From CAYVZZ01 sp964456185 (GTDB taxonomy: Bacteria > Pseudomonadota > Gammaproteobacteria > Pseudomonadales > Alcanivoracaceae): a DNA stretch of 25,247 nucleotides. Below are positions 17,439-25,015 of the stretch, one piece after another. The notes beneath the pieces are model-generated. The model made no database searches, had not been told where the DNA came from, and saw nothing but the letters and a program-made list of their open reading frames with translations. Every line of letters starts with the position of its first letter. Position 1 is the first letter of the stretch. Made by a program: the position numbers and the translations under genes. The stretch lies in contig CAYVZZ010000020.1 of the NCBI GenBank assembly GCA_964456185.1, positions 1 to 25,247 on the forward strand, written 5' to 3'.

Positions 17439-17441
17439 AAC

Positions 17442-17461
17442 TACTGTCCATAAGTACAGTT
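17442..17461 (-). promoter_or_regulatory. LexA (SOS) box of recN
   Basis: The 20-bp site reads TACTGTCCATAAGTACAGTT on the plus strand, with the required CTG-N10-CAG core (17444-17459). It closely follows the gammaproteobacterial consensus. It lies directly ahead of the recN ATG, downstream of the predicted promoter, where LexA would block elongation or promoter escape. Confidence 0.9.
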
Positions 17462-17468
17462 GTTGTCG

Positions 17469-17497
17469 ATAATAACGGAAAAAATGCCGCTTGATAA
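17469..17497 (-). promoter_or_regulatory. Putative recN promoter
   Basis: On the minus strand TTATCA (17492-17497) and TATTAT (17469-17474) are separated by 17 bp. Transcription would begin near 17462, so the LexA box would lie at about +1 to +20. Other -10 choices inside the LexA box (TACTTA) are possible. Confidence 0.45.
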
Positions 17498-17513
17498 GAG
17501 GAAACTTAATAAG

Positions 17514-17543
17514 TTGTTCAACGTCAGAAAATTTGCGTAATAT
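17514..17543 (+). promoter_or_regulatory. Putative promoter of the cyclic-nucleotide-binding gene
   Basis: TTGTTC (17514-17519) and TAATAT (17538-17543) are separated by 18 bp, and the gene starts at 17587. The boxes are moderate matches only. Confidence 0.4.
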
Positions 17544-17586
17544 AGGCCAAATTCAATTCTAATAAAGCGCCAAACTGGAGACCCTT

Positions 17587-18219
17587 GTGCAAGCTGTTGA
17601 CGAGAACGATTACCCACAAGATCGCGTTCAGCGTCTTTTATCTGGTGTGCCTTTTTTTAATCAAGTATTAAGACAAGACGAACAGCAGTTTCAACAATTG
17701 ATGACGCGTTTGAGTTTACACCGCGCCGAGGCCGGCGAGGTGATTATTAAGCAGGGTGAGTCGGATCGCGGCTTGTATTTTCTGCTTCGTGGCCGTCTTG
17801 AGGTCACAGGGGCGGACACAGCGGGAAAACCCCTGTATCATACGTCCGCTGGCGAATTGTTTGGTGTGCTCGCTATGCTCCGTGAATCACCTCGTACCGC
17901 CACCTTGACGGTGCCAGATGATTGCAAAGAAGTGCTTTTAGCGCGGCTAGAGCCAGGCTTGTTTGAAAATATTCATGACAGCCAGCGTTTTACGCTCGCG
18001 ACCAAGCTGACTTTTTATCACATGGTGGTGCACCATATTCGTTGGGCGTTGGAGATGAATCGTGTTCAGCATCCACATCATCCGCTGGTGTCTGAAATGC
18101 TAAAGATGCCGTTATTTTCCGGTGTTCGAGACAGCGAGGACGAGTTAGCGTCTTTACATGAGCAGGCCTATTTATTGGCGGATATTCTGTATCGTTGGAA
18201 TCAATCCATTGAGGGTTGA
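17587..18219 (+). CDS. Cyclic nucleotide-binding (Crp-like) domain protein without a DNA-binding domain
   Basis: The 210 residues hold one cNMP-binding domain (about 20-135) with the typical sequence AGEVIIKQGESDRGLYFLLRGRLEV and phosphate-binding cassette GELFGVLAML...SPRTATL. The Glu that contacts the ribose in CRP (E72) is replaced by V94, while the Arg of the cassette is kept, so the ligand may differ from cAMP or be absent. The C-terminal 70 residues are predicted helical, with no winged helix. It is therefore not a Crp/Fnr regulator, and the output is unknown. The GTG start follows GGAG (17577-17580) by 6 bases. It is divergent from recN. 18220-18388 downstream holds only possible promoter elements (for example TATAGT at 18312-18317) and no hairpin terminator. 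Confidence 0.75.
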   Translation: MQAVDENDYPQDRVQRLLSGVPFFNQVLRQDEQQFQQLMTRLSLHRAEAGEVIIKQGESDRGLYFLLRGRLEVTGADTAGKPLYHTSAGELFGVLAMLRESPRTATLTVPDDCKEVLLARLEPGLFENIHDSQRFTLATKLTFYHMVVHHIRWALEMNRVQHPHHPLVSEMLKMPLFSGVRDSEDELASLHEQAYLLADILYRWNQSIEG

Positions 18220-18388
18220 TCACCGATTTATCTAAGTGACAAACGTATCCGGGATTTGTATCAATTTGTATGAATGGCCTTGATAGCCTATTTTTCATGC
18301 AGATATGTCGTTATAGTAATCCCGTACTTCAAATAAAGAACACAAGTATGTCTTTTTCTTATCTTGTTTGTTTTAAGGCGACCTGTTT

Positions 18389-19879
18389 GTGAAGGCGCCA
18401 CAATCTAAAGCGGTTTTGTTCGTGAGCAAGCTGGCCGGTCAACTGACCGTGTTGGGGCAGCGTTTGCTTGAGCGAGTACCCGCTAAGTTACGTATTCATG
18501 CCGTACTGCTCGTGATGTTAGCGCCAGCTGTTGCCTTGGCCTATTGGCTTGCGGCACCATCTGGTGACTTGCCGGCGTCATCAGCAACACAGCTGGCATC
18601 TTCAACGGATCCCGCCCCTTCATCGACAGCGATGTCCGCCGATACGCTGTCGGCCGCGCCGGCTACCGCTGTTCAGTCAATCGTGAAGACGGTAGCTGCC
18701 GAGGTGAAGCCAGAGCCAAAACCGAGTTGGCACACCTATACCGTGGCATCGGGCGATACCTTGTCCGGCATTTTTAGTGAGGCTGGTTACGGTGCATCCC
18801 TATTGCATGACGTGATGCAAGCAGGTGCTCAAACGGCCGCACTGACGCGGTTGCGTCCTGGTGATCATTTGCGATTCCGCGAGTCACCTGAAGGTGAGTT
18901 GCTGGCGGTTAGCCTAGACCTGGATAAGCTGTCTACATTAACGGTGAAACGCGGTGAAACGGCGTGGACAACAAATATCAAGAAAGTGCAGCCCGTTAAA
19001 GAACGTTTCGTGAAGCGTGGCAGTGTAAGCGGTCCTTTGTCGAGCAGTATGCGCTCGGCTGGTATTCCGTCTCAAACGGTGGGCGATTTCATTAGCATTT
19101 TCCATTGGAAAGTGGATTTCAATCGCGACATGCGACCTGGTGCTAAGTTTGCCGTGGTATATACCGGCTTAATGCACGATGGTGATCGGGTGGGTGTCGG
19201 TCACATTCAAGCCGCTAGTCTGATTAATAGGGGGAAAACGCGTACTGTTTATCGTTTCGGTGATGGCCATGGTGGCTATAATTATTACACTGCTGATGGT
19301 AAGTCGATAGAACCCTCTATTTTGCGTACGCCACTTAATTACACGCGTGTTAGTTCTTCTTTTAGTTACAATCGTTACCATCCTAAGCTACATATTTGGC
19401 GTCCACACGAAGGCGTTGATTTGGCTGCGCCTATGGGCACGCCCATTCATGCCGCCGCCGATGGCAGAGTGAAATATGTTGGCTGGGTCAGCGGTTATGG
19501 TCGCGTGGTTGAGCTGAACAATGTTGGTGCCTATTCAACTCGCTATGCTCACATGTCGCGTTATGCCAATGGCCTGAGCGAAGGGGATAAAGTGCATCAG
19601 GGGCAGATTATTGGGTATGTAGGTGAGTCGGGTGTGGCGACCGGCCCCCATTTGCACTATGAGATTCGCATCCACGGCAAGCCTTATCCGCCGCTTAAAG
19701 TAGACCTGCCAGATAACGACCCCTTACCGAAGAAGTTGATGCCGGCATTCAAACGTTCCATTCAGCCTTTGGTTGCTATGTTGGAAGGTAAGCAAGCGGT
19801 GCCAGGCCAGCAGGTTGCTATGGTCGATTCTTCTTCGGCGGATGATAACCCGGACGTTTTGTCGCCAGCTCATAAATAA
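18389..19879 (+). CDS. M23 murein DD-endopeptidase (MepM-like) with LysM-like domain
   Basis: The enzyme cuts D-Ala-mDAP cross-links in the periplasm so that new glycan strands can be inserted. The 496 residues are a short cytoplasmic N-terminus, one transmembrane anchor (about 36-55), a Pro/Ala/Ser-rich spacer (58-112), an OapA/LysM-like glycan-binding domain (about 114-165, YTVASGDTLSGIFSEAG), a linker domain, and the M23 LytM peptidase (about 318-440). Zinc ligands are H340 and D344 (HEGVD) and H423 in GPHLHYE; H421 is the second catalytic His. All are intact, so the enzyme should be active, unlike the regulatory EnvC/NlpD LytM proteins. GTG 18389 has AAGG about 10 bases upstream. Next downstream is a DacB-type peptidase, so two cross-link-cleaving enzymes are paired. 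Confidence 0.92.
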   Translation: MKAPQSKAVLFVSKLAGQLTVLGQRLLERVPAKLRIHAVLLVMLAPAVALAYWLAAPSGDLPASSATQLASSTDPAPSSTAMSADTLSAAPATAVQSIVKTVAAEVKPEPKPSWHTYTVASGDTLSGIFSEAGYGASLLHDVMQAGAQTAALTRLRPGDHLRFRESPEGELLAVSLDLDKLSTLTVKRGETAWTTNIKKVQPVKERFVKRGSVSGPLSSSMRSAGIPSQTVGDFISIFHWKVDFNRDMRPGAKFAVVYTGLMHDGDRVGVGHIQAASLINRGKTRTVYRFGDGHGGYNYYTADGKSIEPSILRTPLNYTRVSSSFSYNRYHPKLHIWRPHEGVDLAAPMGTPIHAAADGRVKYVGWVSGYGRVVELNNVGAYSTRYAHMSRYANGLSEGDKVHQGQIIGYVGESGVATGPHLHYEIRIHGKPYPPLKVDLPDNDPLPKKLMPAFKRSIQPLVAMLEGKQAVPGQQVAMVDSSSADDNPDVLSPAHK

Positions 19880-19917
19880 ACGGGATTCCTTGTTTCCTTT
19901 TTATAGGAGTGAGCCTC

Positions 19918-21363
19918 GTGCGCTTTGTCTCGCATTTTTTTCTGTTATGTCTTCTTTGTTCGCCTGCCATCGTGCAGGCGGCGTCTTTTGATGCACTAAA
20001 ACAGTGGAGCCGCCAAGATGTGGCGGTGTCCGCCTTGGCCGTTAATCTAGAAGATGGCCAGGTTATTGCGCATTTTCAGCCTGACACCCGACTTATTCCT
20101 GCTTCCTTAAGCAAGCTGTTCACCGCAGCAGTCGCTTTAAATCACTGGGGCAGCGACAAGCGCTTTAAAACCCGGCTTTTATCCGCTGCACCGCTGCAAA
20201 AAGGTGTGCTAAAAGGTGATTTGATCTTGGTGGGTAAGGGCGATCCTGGTTTAACAACTGGCCAGCTTTGGCCGTTGGTCGCGCAGTTGAAGGCGGCTGG
20301 TGTTCAGCAGATAGCAGGCGATTTGCTGGTGGATGCCTCTTGGTTTGGTCAGTTGCCTTGTCTTACCATCGATCGCTGCCAGGCTCGTCATGCATCTCGT
20401 CATGCCTATGATGCCGGGCTAACTTCCATGGGGGTGAATTATGCCAGCTGGTGTGTGGCAGTCACTCCGGCCGACAACAAGGGCGAGATTGCCGAGGTTG
20501 CTACCTGTCCCTTGCCAGTTCAAGGGGTGCGACTGGAATCGCATGTAAAAACGGTCGAACAGGGAAAACGCTTGTCGCTAAAGCGGGTAACGGATGAACA
20601 GGGTGACCGACTGATTGTGTCCGGTCATATTGGTCTGCATCACCAGCCTGCCAAACTCTACGTGTCTGCCGGTAAGCCTGCCAAACAGGCTGGGCGCTTG
20701 CTGGCCGCCCAGCTGGCTATGGCGGGCATCGCGTTGCAAGGGAAGGTGAAGGTCACCTATGAGCCACAAGCAGGCGCCACCCTGGCAACAACCTGTGGGT
20801 TGCCATTGGCGGTGCTGGTCAAACGCATGCTCAACTACAGCAATAATTACATGGCCGATGTGCTGACGCTTGATCTGTTGGCAGCCGATAATACATCGCC
20901 TTTGACACTATCGGCTGCCGCCGACAAGCTGCAGAATTTAACGCAAAACATGCTGCTTCCTTATCATCTTGATAGCGGCAAAGTGCCCGCGGAGCTCGCC
21001 AGTGGCAGCGGGCTGACCACTGCTAGCCGGTTATCGGCACACGACATAGTGGCGTTGTTACAGCAGGTGTATTACCAACCCGCCATTTTTCCGGCTTTTG
21101 TGGGGGCATTAACGGTGCCGGAATACAGCGTGCTAGGTATTTTGCGTGGCCGCAATCCGGCTTGGCAAACGCAGGTGATGGTGAAATCGGGCTCGTTGAA
21201 TGAGCCATATACGGTGTACGCCATTGCCGGTTATGCGCGTAATCGGCAGGGGGAATGGCTGGCATTCGCCGTGCTTTTAAACGGCACGCCCGATAATCGC
21301 GTGTTGCCCTACGCAAAAAGCATGAGCATTTTACGCCATTCGGTGATCGGCTTACTGCATTGA
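19918..21363 (+). CDS. dacB: D-alanyl-D-alanine carboxypeptidase/endopeptidase (PBP4-type, family S13)
   Basis: This periplasmic low-mass penicillin-binding protein trims the pentapeptide end and cuts DD-cross-links. The signal peptide MRFVSHFFLLCLLCSPAIVQA is followed by a mature protein with the three active-site motifs: S63-x-x-K66 in PASLSKL, S308-N-N310 in NYSNNYMAD, and K423-S-G in VKSGSL. The last motif reads KSG where KTG is more common. The large insert typical of S13 enzymes lies between the first two motifs. I choose GTG 19918 (481 residues), since AGGAG (19905-19909) is 8 bases upstream; GTG 19909 overlaps the ribosome site. It lies 38 bp after the M23 gene and is probably cotranscribed. 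No terminator hairpin was seen in 21364-21497. Confidence 0.92.
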   Translation: MRFVSHFFLLCLLCSPAIVQAASFDALKQWSRQDVAVSALAVNLEDGQVIAHFQPDTRLIPASLSKLFTAAVALNHWGSDKRFKTRLLSAAPLQKGVLKGDLILVGKGDPGLTTGQLWPLVAQLKAAGVQQIAGDLLVDASWFGQLPCLTIDRCQARHASRHAYDAGLTSMGVNYASWCVAVTPADNKGEIAEVATCPLPVQGVRLESHVKTVEQGKRLSLKRVTDEQGDRLIVSGHIGLHHQPAKLYVSAGKPAKQAGRLLAAQLAMAGIALQGKVKVTYEPQAGATLATTCGLPLAVLVKRMLNYSNNYMADVLTLDLLAADNTSPLTLSAAADKLQNLTQNMLLPYHLDSGKVPAELASGSGLTTASRLSAHDIVALLQQVYYQPAIFPAFVGALTVPEYSVLGILRGRNPAWQTQVMVKSGSLNEPYTVYAIAGYARNRQGEWLAFAVLLNGTPDNRVLPYAKSMSILRHSVIGLLH

Positions 21364-21442
21364 TTTGTCTGCAAAGCCCTTTATTGCGGTAATTGCAGTA
21401 TGATAAAGACATATGATTGGTTGTGACCGGCCTGTAAGCTCT

Positions 21443-21470
21443 TTGACTTAGATGCTGCAACTGCTAATCT
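21443..21470 (+). promoter_or_regulatory. Putative promoter of the hydrolase-regulator-DUF2505 operon
   Basis: TTGACT (21443-21448) and TAATCT (21465-21470) are separated by 16 bp. Transcription would start near 21477, leaving a leader of about 20 bases that includes GGGG (21487-21490) as ribosome site for ATG 21498. Confidence 0.5.
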
Positions 21471-21497
21471 GATTGGCAGTTTAATTGGGGCTTTTAT

Positions 21498-22466
21498 ATG
21501 TCAGGAACAGCACGAAAATTAGTGCGTCAGCTAGTGGATAACCGCACGGCGATACGGCGGGATGCTTTTCTGAGCCTTTCTTATTTGGCGGATCTTCGTC
21601 ACCTTGTTAACAGCCCTTTTAATGGTGAGCCAGCAGTTAAGTCGGAATTAAACTGGCGCAATTACAATTCCGCCAGTGAAGCTATTGCTGCCTTAACCCA
21701 AGTCCTTTTGCCATCACAACGTGCATCTTCCAGTCTGGGAACAGTAGTTTGCTACCCACCGCGCACCACCCGGGAAGATCGAAACAGTCGTTGGTTTTTT
21801 ATCAATGGCTTGGCCTCACCCGCGCCCACCGCCACTTTGAATGCCTCCGAATTAGCCCGCGTATTTCGGCGTCCCATTCATTTGCTTCACCTGCCGACTT
21901 GGAGCATTTGGCGAGACATTGCTACTTCGGTTACGGCGCGCACCCTGCGAAAAGACGGCGAGCTCTCGCGACCAGCCACCTATGTGGTGCAGCAAGCATT
22001 AGAAGAAAACGAACGCGTCGTGTTGGTTTGTCATTCTCAGGGCACCATCGTGGCAAGCTACATCGTGCGCAAATTACTGCGCAATGAAGCGACCCGCCCG
22101 CTGGTCAAAAAGCTTGAGCTGTACTGCATTGGTGGCATGGCAGACAGTCTGGAAGTTGACGTCACACTAAGCGATGAAGCAGGCCACCCCGTGCCCTATG
22201 TGGAGCATTTCGCTAACGGCCGTGATTATTTCGCCGAAATCGGCGTGCTGTCTCATCTGGATAACACTGAAGGCACGGTTTTCTGCATTCCCAAACGCCC
22301 GGGGCACCTGCTCAACCAACATTATCTGGCTGGTATCTCCCGGGGGGATTATTGCCGCCGCCAGTCGCGCTTATATCATTATGTGCGTGGCCGCGAACCG
22401 AGCGATGAAGATTATATGCCGTTTAATTTTGACCAAGCCGAGAGGGAGCAGTCTGATGCCGGATAA
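21498..22466 (+). CDS. Uncharacterised alpha/beta-hydrolase-like (lipase-like) protein
   Basis: I do not recognise a named family. The 322-residue protein lacks a signal peptide and membrane segments, so it should be cytoplasmic. Residues 172-190 form a strand-nucleophile elbow-helix (RVVLVCHSQGTIVASYIV) with candidate nucleophile S180; the first Gly of the usual GxSxG is C178. FINGLA (N103-G104) is a plausible oxyanion-hole segment. VEHFANGRDYFAEIG offers D243 as the acid, and GHLLNQHYL offers H270 or H275 as the base, so a full Ser-Asp-His triad is possible. Such CHSQG cores occur in uncharacterised lipase-like proteins. The substrate is unknown. The 3' end overlaps the next gene by 11 bp, indicating an operon with the response regulator and DUF2505 protein. 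Confidence 0.7.
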   Translation: MSGTARKLVRQLVDNRTAIRRDAFLSLSYLADLRHLVNSPFNGEPAVKSELNWRNYNSASEAIAALTQVLLPSQRASSSLGTVVCYPPRTTREDRNSRWFFINGLASPAPTATLNASELARVFRRPIHLLHLPTWSIWRDIATSVTARTLRKDGELSRPATYVVQQALEENERVVLVCHSQGTIVASYIVRKLLRNEATRPLVKKLELYCIGGMADSLEVDVTLSDEAGHPVPYVEHFANGRDYFAEIGVLSHLDNTEGTVFCIPKRPGHLLNQHYLAGISRGDYCRRQSRLYHYVRGREPSDEDYMPFNFDQAEREQSDAG

Positions 22467-23568
22467 TAAACCTCGGCTTTTAATGGTCGATGATTCGCGT
22501 GTAATGCGAATGGCAGGTAAGAAAATGCTCAGCGGCCAATTTGATGTGGTTGTGGCAGAAGATGGTGTAGAAGGCTGGGAAAAGCTTACCCAGGATGAAA
22601 GCATCCAAGTGGTGTTCAGCGATTTGTCCATGCCCAATATGGATGGCTACGAATTGCTTGCCAAAATCCGCGAGAGTGAAGATGCGGGTATAGCTGCTAT
22701 GCCGGTGATTATTGTCACCGGGGCCGAGAGCAATGATGAAGCACGAGAAAAAGCGCTGGAATGCGGCGCAACCGACTTCATTACCAAGCCATTTAACAGC
22801 ACTGATATTACGGCTCGCGCCACAGCGCATGCCAATTATCAGCGCGAACGTAAGCGCTTGGCCGCTCAAACAACACTAGACAGCGTAACCGGGCTGGGGA
22901 ATAGCCGCTTCCTGGATACGCGGTTGCGCCAAGAGCTGGCGTTTTCACAGCGCCATGGGCATCAGCTTACCCTTATGGAATTGCGCATCAAAAATTACAA
23001 TGGGCTGTTCATTAAGTTTGGACGGCAGCAAGCGGAAACCTTGCTGAAGCGCGTTGCTGAAATCATTCAAAAACTGATACGCAAAGAAGATACGGCCGCC
23101 CGAGTGGGCTTGGCACGCTTTGTGATTTTGCTGTCTTGTGCCGATAGCCAAGGTGGGCGGCAACTGGCCGAGCGCCTTCAACAGCAGCTTGATCGTATCG
23201 TGGTACGCGCCGGAGACGATACCACAAGCTTACAGTCAATTATTGGCTTGGCGTCGCCCGTTGCGCATCCGGGGCAAACCGTTCGCAGTGTGCTCGACGA
23301 GATGGACATTATCATGAAGGCGCTGAAAAAAGCCAAAGGGCGCCGTGTGCTATCGGACACTGCCTTGCGCCAAGGCGATGGCAGCCTTCTGCCTTCTGAA
23401 CCGGAGCCGCCTGTTGAAGCTACATCGCCCAATCAAGACATGTCAGTGGACGAAGCGCTGCAGGCGCTCGCTCGTGGTGATCGCAAAACAGTTGAGGCTG
23501 CGTTACCTATGCTGCGCCGCCGACTAACCCCACTGCTTAACCTACTGGACGACACGACCGAGAAATGA
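22456..23568 (+). CDS. Response regulator with degenerate GGDEF domain (putative c-di-GMP receptor)
   Basis: The 370 residues comprise a receiver domain (1-125) with acidic pair D12-D13, phosphoacceptor D56 (FSDLSMP), T88 and K111 (TKPF). A short coiled linker leads to a GGDEF-like domain (about 138-300), then a Pro/Glu-rich linker (313-325) and a helical tail (328-365). The GGDEF domain keeps the start signature DSVTGLGNSRF. Its catalytic loop reads GLARF (218-222) and the metal-binding DxD region is ELRIKNYN, so cyclase activity is unlikely. The inhibitory-site pattern RxxD is present as R209-KE-D212, exactly five residues before the loop. ATG 22456 has GGGAG 7 bases upstream, inside the end of the hydrolase gene. 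No sensor kinase lies in the window. Its 3' end overlaps the DUF2505 gene as ATGA. Confidence 0.88.
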   Translation: MPDNKPRLLMVDDSRVMRMAGKKMLSGQFDVVVAEDGVEGWEKLTQDESIQVVFSDLSMPNMDGYELLAKIRESEDAGIAAMPVIIVTGAESNDEAREKALECGATDFITKPFNSTDITARATAHANYQRERKRLAAQTTLDSVTGLGNSRFLDTRLRQELAFSQRHGHQLTLMELRIKNYNGLFIKFGRQQAETLLKRVAEIIQKLIRKEDTAARVGLARFVILLSCADSQGGRQLAERLQQQLDRIVVRAGDDTTSLQSIIGLASPVAHPGQTVRSVLDEMDIIMKALKKAKGRRVLSDTALRQGDGSLLPSEPEPPVEATSPNQDMSVDEALQALARGDRKTVEAALPMLRRRLTPLLNLLDDTTEK

Positions 23569-24074
23569 CGCTGGAAGAACACTACCGCTACGCCGTTCCG
23601 GCTAGCACACTTATTTCTCTTCTCACGGATAAAACGTTTTATCGTCATCGATATCACATGGACGGCGATGACGCGATGGCGTCTTTTGATGTTTGGGAAG
23701 AATCACCTAACGGGTTGCACCTGCGCGTATGCAAATGGCTGCCTGTGAAAGCAGATAAACTGCCCGCGTTTTTACGCCGCTTTGTAAAACCCGAAATGCC
23801 ACTATATAGCGATTTTGTGTGGCAACTTGATGATGACGCGAATAGCGCCCGGGCAGCTTGTCAGATTTGGATGGAAAAAATCCCGCTGCGTATTGAAGGT
23901 CGCATTGTCATTAACGGGCAGGGCGATAACTGTGAAAAACAAGTGCGCCTAAAAGTAACCAGCCATTTGCCGTTGGTTGGCAAGAAGATGCTGGAAAAAG
24001 CCCGACCACAGATATTGCGTATCCTGGAAGAAGACCATCAAGCCACCCTGGCCAATCTGCAAGCAGCAGACTAG
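23565..24074 (+). CDS. DUF2505 family protein (START/SRPBCC-like)
   Basis: The 169-residue protein has the DUF2505 layout: an N-terminal strand and helix (HYRYAVPASTLISLLTDKTFYRHRY), a central Arg/Trp-containing beta sheet (LHLRVCKWLPV, PAFLRRFVKPEMPLYSDFVWQL), and a long C-terminal helix (KKMLEKARPQILRILEEDHQATLANL). This resembles the helix-grip fold of START proteins, which hold hydrophobic ligands. No signal peptide or membrane segment is seen. No function is established for the family as far as I know. The ATG overlaps the TGA of the response regulator (ATGA, 23565-23568), so translation is probably coupled. It ends 3 bp from the convergent SDR-like gene, with no terminator hairpin in that space. 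Confidence 0.75.
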   Translation: MTLEEHYRYAVPASTLISLLTDKTFYRHRYHMDGDDAMASFDVWEESPNGLHLRVCKWLPVKADKLPAFLRRFVKPEMPLYSDFVWQLDDDANSARAACQIWMEKIPLRIEGRIVINGQGDNCEKQVRLKVTSHLPLVGKKMLEKARPQILRILEEDHQATLANLQAAD

Positions 24075-24077
24075 TGC

Positions 24078-24908
24078 TTACTTCTTTTTAGGGCGAATAA
24101 ACCGATTTTCCGGTCGCAAGCGAGCGGCTATCTCTTGGCCGCGTGCTAACCAGGCGGCATAGCGCAGTCGATAGCGCCGCCACAAATTGCGCCCTTCCTT
24201 GTGAGTAAGAATAAGGAAGCCTTTACCGCGCATTCCCCGAAATATCGACTTGGCCACCGCATCGCTACTCATCGACTTATTCATTAGCCGTTTGAAGCGC
24301 GCCCCGTCTAGCGGAGTTAAAGCGCGAGGCTCGCCATTAATGAAAGCGGGAAAGAAATCCACACAGGCTAGCTGCACTCGGATATCCAAAGGTGCCAGCT
24401 CGGCTTGTATCGATTCCGATAAAGCCACCACAGCGGCTTGCAACGCGGATGTCAACGCAATATTGGGTTGCGGTAGTCGCGCGGCCTGTGTCGTTATATT
24501 AAGCAGGTGACCATATCCCTGCTGTTTCATCATGCTCACCGCGGCTTTGCAGCCATGTTTGACAGACAAGAGATTGCGCTCAAAAGCCCACTGCCAGTCG
24601 GCATCGCTGCTGGTTTCAAACAACCCCGCACAGGGCTGGTCGGCAAGATTGATGACAGTGTCTACCTGACCCCAGCGACGCTGAACGCGAGTCAGGGTCT
24701 GTCGGTATTGGTTTTCACTGGTTAATTCACTGTGTATGAACATGCGTTCACAGTCTAGGTCGGCAAGAGTATCAAGCCATGGGCGCTTTTGGCTGGCATC
24801 AGAACAGACTCGGGCAACGCACCAATTATGAGCGGCGGCCTGACGTGACAGCGCAAGGGTGAAATCCAAGGATCCACCAAAAATCAGCAAAACATGGCGT
24901 GCTGGCAA
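24078..24908 (-). CDS. SDR-family (short-chain dehydrogenase-like) protein lacking catalytic residues
   Basis: The 276-residue protein has the SDR fold pattern: a first strand and loop (HVLLIFGGSLDFTLAL), the NxAG-type strand VDTVINLAD, a helix with RNLLSVKHG, and LLNITTQAARLPQPNIALTSALQAAVVALSESIQAEL. The glycine-rich cofactor loop is reduced to FGGSLDF. The catalytic YxxxK, expected before AAVV, reads T153-S-A-L-Q157, so both Tyr and Lys are gone. The C-terminal 45 residues are strongly basic (RNLWRRYRLRYAAW, RPKKK). It may be a pseudoenzyme or a binding protein. TTG 24908 is used, with GGGG (24916-24919) 7 bases upstream; no ATG is available in that region. It is convergent with the DUF2505 gene. 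Confidence 0.78.
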   Translation of the reverse strand: MPARHVLLIFGGSLDFTLALSRQAAAHNWCVARVCSDASQKRPWLDTLADLDCERMFIHSELTSENQYRQTLTRVQRRWGQVDTVINLADQPCAGLFETSSDADWQWAFERNLLSVKHGCKAAVSMMKQQGYGHLLNITTQAARLPQPNIALTSALQAAVVALSESIQAELAPLDIRVQLACVDFFPAFINGEPRALTPLDGARFKRLMNKSMSSDAVAKSIFRGMRGKGFLILTHKEGRNLWRRYRLRYAAWLARGQEIAARLRPENRFIRPKKK

Positions 24909-24935
24909 AATAGAGCCCCTACCAAAAAATTAATT

Positions 24936-24985
24936 GTGTACGTGTGTTTATAAATAGAATCGACTTACACACGCGTGAACACACG
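24936..24985. promoter_or_regulatory. Repeated 7-bp motif (CGTGTGT/ACACACG) in a divergent promoter region
   Basis: CGTGTGT occurs at 24941-24947 and its complement ACACACG at 24967-24973 and 24979-24985, the last two offset by 12 bp. Between the first and second copies lie TATAAA and TAGAAT (24955-24960), a likely -10 region for the small gene at 25016. The layout suggests an operator, but no regulator is identified. Confidence 0.35.
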
Positions 24986-25015
24986 TTAACAAACGGTTTT
25001 TTTTAAGGATACATC

